From NCBI GenBank assembly GCA_043228905.1, contig JBHGNT010000021.1, forward strand, positions 4,030,001 through 4,094,000: a stretch of 64,000 nt of DNA, in the 5' to 3' direction. Under the pieces are notes generated by a model. The model did not search any database and was not told the origin of the DNA. It was given only the letters and a program-made list of their open reading frames with translations. Origin of the DNA: Azolla caroliniana (Eukaryota; Polypodiophyta). The position numbers were made by a program, and so were the translations under genes. Within the stretch, counting starts at the first letter, position 1, and each line of letters opens with the position of its first letter. Shown one piece after another: positions 59,843 through 64,000 of this stretch.

Positions 59843-60614
59843 TGTCGTGAAGAATTTCGGCCAGAGGCGGAAACCGGGAAACATTGGCTACATCGGCGGG
59901 GTGCAGCGTGTGTACGCACCCATGTACATTTAGTGTGAATAACGAGGGCGCCTTTATGGCGCCGAAGAGTAGTCAAGTCGGGACAGACGGTCCCATGTAA
60001 GTCGGGGTTTATCCCACATTGTAACGCATCCCTGTCCTTGTTCTATAAAAGGAAGGGAACGCCCTTTGTGAAAGGGTTGCCCATTTTGCATTAGAGGGTA
60101 TACAGTTAGGTTTAGAGTTAGTTTCTTCTTCTTCTTCTTCTTCTTCCCCTTCGTGTTCGCTTAGGGTTTGCTTCAGCTCATCTCCTGCGCAAGACCCCGC
60201 TCGACGTGACGAGCCCGTGAGCTCCCCGACCGGCGGCTTGGCAGTTGACGACTACTGTAACCTACCTCGGTCCGGCTCGACGCCGGGAATGTATTCTTCT
60301 TTTATATATATATATACGTTTGCGTTTGTCTGTGTATATTCGCGTCTTCGTTGGTGTCGGGTGCTTCCCCTTTCCTGCATTTCCTGTACTTAAGGGTGTG
60401 AGTCGGGTTGGCCTGTGTGTGTGTGTGTGTGTGTGTGTGTGAGTGTGCGTGAGTCGATGTTAAGCGCGCACTCTCTCTCTCTCTTCGGTTGCTTCCGGTG
60501 TGCTTCTGGGATGCCCCGGAGACAGTGAAGCACGACTTCCTACGCTCCATCACTCCCTAGTCCAAGACCCCCGTGGTCCCGCCTTTCTCCACGCACGCAC
60601 GTAACAACGCGACA
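59843..60614 (+). repeat. Element C 5' LTR
   Basis: 772 bp, TGTCG...CGACA with 5-bp inverted ends. It contains a TATA box (60044), a (TTC)n tract (60123-60147) and a (GT)n tract (60413-60441). Copies A and B share its ends and middle. Confidence 0.8.
60044..60050 (+). promoter_or_regulatory. TATA box of the element C LTR
   Basis: TATAAAA about 200 bp into the LTR, preceded by 'TTATCCCACATTGTAAC', which is conserved in element B. Confidence 0.6.
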
Positions 60615-60618
60615 TCTT

Positions 60619-60636
60619 TGGTGAACCCGACGTGAA
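60619..60636 (+). promoter_or_regulatory. Element C primer binding site, tRNA-Trp type
   Basis: TGGTGAACCCGACGTGAA begins four bases after the LTR end. Its complement is the 3' end of plant cytosolic tRNA-Trp (acceptor strand CGGGTTC, discriminator A, CCA) as I remember that tRNA. Initiator Met is the usual primer in plant copia elements. Confidence 0.7.
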
Positions 60637-60651
60637 AGGCGGCAAGGGAGG

Positions 60652-62091
60652 ATGGAGTCGGAAGACGACGACCTTGCGGAGATGGTGGCCGAAGTGGTGT
60701 TGGAGTCGGCACGAGTGGTGATGAGGCGAGAAGCAGCGCAACAAGCGGTTGAGCGAGTGGTCGAAAGAGTCGGCCGTTTCAACGGGGACAAAGTCCCATC
60801 TTACTTGGAAGCCTACAACGCGGAAATGGAGGAGCGTGGCGTAGACGAGGCGTTAAGGTTGGAGTTCTTCTATCGGGTCGTGGCTGTCCGGATGCATGCG
60901 GAAATAAAGGAGCTCCGTGAGGCTCATAGTTCGTGGGAGGCCTTCGAAGAGGCGCTCCTGAAGGCATACGAAGGAAGGCGGAAGAGCCGGGGACGACACG
61001 ACTTTGACCAGTGGGTAGCATCGACAAAGACCCACCGGGGTGCGGCCAAGGCGTTTCGAGAGTTCGAGCGGCGGCTTGCTCGGCTCCTGGAGCAGGAACA
61101 AGGTTTGGTGGGGGCGGACAAGGTCCTATTGTTCGTCAGGTCAATCGACCGAGCGGAACGGGAGGCCATCGGGATTGAGCTCGAAGACGATGATGGAGCG
61201 AATGGGCTTACGGAGGACTGGTCGAAGGTCGGAAGGGTGTGCCAACAACTAGACAACGAGCGAGCCGAGAAGGCTAAGAGGAAGGTATGTGACGGCATGC
61301 CATCACAGCGGGAAGAGGCCGAACGGCAAAGAGGGTCGGCAAGGGTCGGCGTTGGGGCCAGGATTGCGGAGGCGTACGCAGCTCTCGAGGTGATGCTCGA
61401 GGAAGAGGAAAGACGGAGGCCGCAAGCTAAGACTGAGGAGACGGACTTGCCCCACGCGACGGCGGAAGATCGGTACGACGATACCATAAGAGAGGGTGCG
61501 GAACGAAACGCCCTCTCGACTTGCGGAGATAGAACGGCCAAGGACGAGGCCGAGATACAGATCGCGGAACCGGAACGTTGGGACCAGCGGTTTCGGGCGT
61601 GTCAGCCCGAGATCCCGGTCATTGGAGAAGCAAGCCCAGACGGGGCTTGCGCGATCGGTAAGAAGACGACCGCCGACCACGAAGAGTCGGTGGCTACGGA
61701 CAAGGGCGTAAAACGGACGGGCGATTCTTTGTGTCTTCCCACACTTGCTCCCGAGACGATGGCAGTCGGGCCCGAGTGCCCACGTGAGTCCCAAGCGGAG
61801 GAAGGCGGCGGCGAAAGGCCAAGAATAACCGGCGAGACGATACGGGGAAGGAACAGACGAAAGCCTACGGACCTGATTCTGGAGAACTCGGCATTCGGGC
61901 CCGTATGCCCATGTAAGACCGAGGAGATGGATGGCAGTACCAAGGAGTCCTGGCACGATGCCAGCGAAGATGGATGGGAAACGACCTGTGAGGAGGCCGA
62001 GGACGGACGCGACACGAGGAGATCGGCATTCCGATACAGGTGGAGCGTGATCCGGTCGTGGATCGTTCGATCGGGGCCGGATTTGGCATGA
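60652..62091 (+). CDS. Gag-like protein of element C
   Basis: The frame is intact at 479 residues and begins 15 bp after the primer site. The N-terminal 230 residues look like a plant retrotransposon capsid: 'GDKVPSYLEAYNAEMEERGVDE', 'FYRVVAVRMHAEIKELREAHSSWEAFEEAL', 'GADKVLLFVRSIDRAERE' and 'DDDGANGLTEDWSKV'. No CCHC knuckle is seen. The C-terminal half is charged and made of worn repeats around 'GPECPRES', related to the 122-bp repeats that follow the stop. Element B carries a decayed homologue. The protein would assemble particles around the element RNA; with no pol of its own it needs a helper. Clean frame and homologue suggest recent selection or recent activity. Confidence 0.75.
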   Translation: MESEDDDLAEMVAEVVLESARVVMRREAAQQAVERVVERVGRFNGDKVPSYLEAYNAEMEERGVDEALRLEFFYRVVAVRMHAEIKELREAHSSWEAFEEALLKAYEGRRKSRGRHDFDQWVASTKTHRGAAKAFREFERRLARLLEQEQGLVGADKVLLFVRSIDRAEREAIGIELEDDDGANGLTEDWSKVGRVCQQLDNERAEKAKRKVCDGMPSQREEAERQRGSARVGVGARIAEAYAALEVMLEEEERRRPQAKTEETDLPHATAEDRYDDTIREGAERNALSTCGDRTAKDEAEIQIAEPERWDQRFRACQPEIPVIGEASPDGACAIGKKTTADHEESVATDKGVKRTGDSLCLPTLAPETMAVGPECPRESQAEEGGGERPRITGETIRGRNRRKPTDLILENSAFGPVCPCKTEEMDGSTKESWHDASEDGWETTCEEAEDGRDTRRSAFRYRWSVIRSWIVRSGPDLA

Positions 62092-62493
62092 AAGTGCCGA
62101 TACGGAAGGGGGTGCGGGACGAGCCGCCCTCTTTTACATGGGGAGAAAGACCGACCGGGCGAAGGTCGAGAGTTGGAAGGAGAATGAAAGCTAGTCCTAT
62201 GGAGTTCCTTACACCGATCCGGCTGCCGGCCCGAGTGCCGACGTGAGTCCTATAAGAGAGATCGGTGGCGATAGGAGAACGGGACTCGGCAATCCGGAGA
62301 ATGACGAACGGACCCGAGCGAGAACCGGGCGGAGCGGACTCCCAGATGACCATTTCGGGAGGGAGGAAGAGAGCTGGCCTACGAAGAGGCCGAGGACGCG
62401 GTACGTCGGTACCACGGGAGAGGGTGCGGAACAAAACGCCCTCTCGGCATGCGGAAAAGGACGACCCGGGATAGGGTCGGGGCTGCAAATCGG

Positions 62494-62857
62494 GCGGTCT
62501 ACGGAGGATCCTTCACACCGGTTCTAGAGACTTCGGCAGTCGGCAACACGGTCGACGTAAGACCATGATATTGACGGTGGCGGCAAGGTGACGAAGGCAA
62601 AAGGGCTACGGATGGGCGGTCTACGGAGGATCCTTCACACCGGTTCTAGAGACTTCGGCAGTCGGCGACGTGGTCGACGTAAGACCAAGATACTGATGGT
62701 GGCGGCAAGGTGACGAAGGCAAAAGGGCTACGGATGGGCGGTCTACGGAGGATCCTTCACACCGGTTCTAGAGACTTCGGCAGTCGGCAACGCGGTCGAC
62801 GTAAGACCAAGATACTGACGGTGGCGGCAAGGTGACGAAGGCAAGGGCGTAAGGAAG
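62494..62857 (+). repeat. 122-bp tandem repeats in element C
   Basis: Three units start GCGGTCTACGGAGGATCC at 62494, 62616 and 62738. They share 'AGACTTCGGCAGTCGGC', 'GTCGACGTAAGACCA' and 'GGTGGCGGCAAGGTGACG' and are nearly identical. Confidence 0.9.
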
Positions 62858-63180
62858 TCCGGTCCTACGGGATCCCCACACTTAACCAGAGACTCCGGTA
62901 GTTCGGCCAACGTGGCAACATGAGACCGAGAGAGAAGGTTGGTGGCGGCGGGAAACGGGACCCGACGACGCGGAAGACACGAGGAGAGTCCGGGAGGGAC
63001 TCAAACAAAAGACACCCGAATTTCGGCAAGCATAGACACGGAGCCCGGTCCTATGGGACCCTCACACCGATCCGAAGACCCCGGCTGATCGGCCAACGTG
63101 GCAACGTAAGACCGAGGGAGAAGGAAGGTGGCGGCAGGGAACGGGACCCGACGACACGAGGTTTCAGAAGGAGCCGGTAG
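62858..63180 (+). repeat. Diverged relatives of the 122-bp repeats
   Basis: Two longer units, with 'GGCCAACGTGGCAAC(A/G)T(G/A)AGACCGAG' and 'GGAACGGGACCCGACGAC', follow the exact repeats. The gag C-terminal half has the same periodic elements. Confidence 0.7.
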
Positions 63181-63258
63181 GGGCAAACATGGGGAGGTGT
63201 GTCAGGCCGGAAAGGCACACCTGGGACGGAATAAGAGTCTCACAAGTGGCCATCGCGG

Positions 63259-63840
63259 TGTCGTGAAGATTTTCGGCAATAGTGTGAAAATCCCATAAAA
63301 CGTACGAAATCGAGTATGAATCACATAATACAATAATTGTGAAGAAAACATTTTTAATATCCAAGTACAAAATGATGGAGGTTTCGAATGCACTTTATTA
63401 CACGAGAAATGGACAACTAAATGTCAAGATATGAGGGTATAAAGTTTGTGAAAAGAAAAGAGAAAATTGTGAGATATCCCACATAGGCACGACAAATACA
63501 GCTCTCATCATATAGAAGGTGGAACAAAAGATATTATCTTTGTGTCTATGTGTGGAGCATAAAGAGTTCAAGGTAACTTTAACTTAGAGTGGAGGTGGCT
63601 AGCTACTCGAAAAGGGTTTTGGCCAACCAAAACCGGACCGGCGATGGAGCCGGTGATCCGACGGCATCCGACCGCAATCCGGCGGCGGCATGCGGCACCG
63701 GTATGCGGCGTCGGCATCCAGCGGCGGCATCCGGCATCCGGCGTCGGCGTCGGCATCCGGCGGTGACGTCGGCATCGGTATCCGGCGGCGACATCCGGCG
63801 AACCGGCGACTAGATAAAATAAATATATATACATATTTAC
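63259..63840. other. Junction region and GC-rich repeat tract
   Basis: It starts with an LTR-like TGTCGTGAAGATTTTCGGC and then departs from copies A-C. A 'GATATCCCACATAGG' block is also LTR-like. From about 63640 to 63805 it is a GC-rich tract of CATCCGGCG(G/T)CGG units. No gene is supported. Confidence 0.4.
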
Positions 63841-63842
63841 AT

Positions 63843-63918
63843 ATACAAGGAGGGCAAGTGTGGATTCGAACCTTGCACCTCCAAGTTAGGAGTCAAATGG
63901 CTTACCATTAAGCCATGG
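63843..63918 (-). repeat. tRNA-like SINE head (minus strand)
   Basis: On the minus strand there is 'TGGCTTAATGGTAAGCCA' (D-arm-like with A box) and a perfect B box GGTTCGAATCC. GGAGG-TGCAAG and CTTGC-CCTCC flank the B box as a long stem. Anticodon and acceptor stems do not form properly, so a tRNA-derived repeat is more likely than a tRNA gene. Confidence 0.45.
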
Positions 63919-64000
63919 TATTTAGTTGAAATTATATTTCTATCATTGTACTTTTACATGTAAATTCTCATACATGAGAGTTAAAATGAGTGACATGGTT

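Larger units (their letters stand above)
59843..63258 (+). mobile_element. Element C: gag-only (non-autonomous) LTR retrotransposon
   Basis: It has a complete 5' LTR (59843-60614), a primer site matching tRNA-Trp, one intact gag-like frame (60652-62091) and a repeat-rich internal tail (62092-63258). Only about 1.2 kb lies between gag and the next TGTCGTGAAG (63259), and it shows no protease, RT, RNase H or integrase. This agrees with gag-only elements that move with the pol of another element. The sequence after 63259 leaves the LTR consensus within about 20 bp, so the 3' LTR is truncated or replaced and the right border is not certain. Confidence 0.78.

Noticed and set aside
63843-63918. Functional tRNA gene on the minus strand
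   Set aside because: A and B boxes are good, but anticodon and acceptor stems do not fold; a SINE head is more likely.

Overview
The window is nuclear DNA of a land plant. It has spliced genes with GT-AG introns, plant-specific gene families (a SYP2 syntaxin, an RRT-type cell-wall glycosyltransferase, a plant LRAT-domain protein and a DYW-type PPR editing factor) and many Ty1/copia retrotransposons. The long introns, the transposon load and the wording of the PPR repeats (recurring blocks of the type 'GLLEKxxxLGTALVDMYAKCG') suggest a fern or other seed-free vascular plant. That last point is inference from memory of such proteins, not a database result.

Layout. 1-3.4 kb: relic of a minus-strand copia pol, an LTR of a gag-only element family, and two repeats that carry tRNA-like ends facing each other. 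4.2-7.3 kb (+): a complete seven-exon SYP2-type Qa-SNARE gene, with a GC-AG intron and a NAGNAG acceptor. 12.2-13.6 kb: an array of nine or so 62-bp units that each read GT...AG on the minus strand, next to a proline-rich open frame. 14.5-15.9 kb (+): a two-exon LRAT-domain gene. 18.4-23.5 kb (-): an eight-exon RRT-like GT106 glycosyltransferase. 27.9-28.6 kb: a 5'-truncated LINE with a 17-bp target-site duplication. 31.7-51.1 kb: a nested cluster of LTR retrotransposons. 54.3-56.4 kb (-): a single-exon 698-residue DYW PPR gene. 59.8-63.3 kb (+): a gag-only, non-autonomous LTR element whose primer site matches tRNA-Trp.

The retrotransposon cluster can be read as layers. Copia-1 (+, 31683-37198) has nearly identical LTRs but three in-frame stops. 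Copia-2 (-) lacks its integrase core and is split inside its zinc-knuckle codons by Copia-3 (+, 40986-46643), which has a 4/5-matched target duplication. Element B, a relative of the gag-only element, abuts Copia-2's gag. Element B's LTR received a copia solo LTR (duplication GTATG), which in turn received a third solo LTR (duplication CATAG).

The host genes are unrelated in function: vacuolar membrane fusion, acyl transfer or hydrolysis, pectin synthesis and organelle RNA editing. There is no operon-like organisation. The most unusual items are the gag-only elements with an apparent tRNA-Trp primer site, the paired polypurine-tract motifs and long C-terminal reading frame of Copia-3, and the GT...AG minisatellite. 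Exon borders were placed by hand from reading frame, splice consensus and remembered family sequences.
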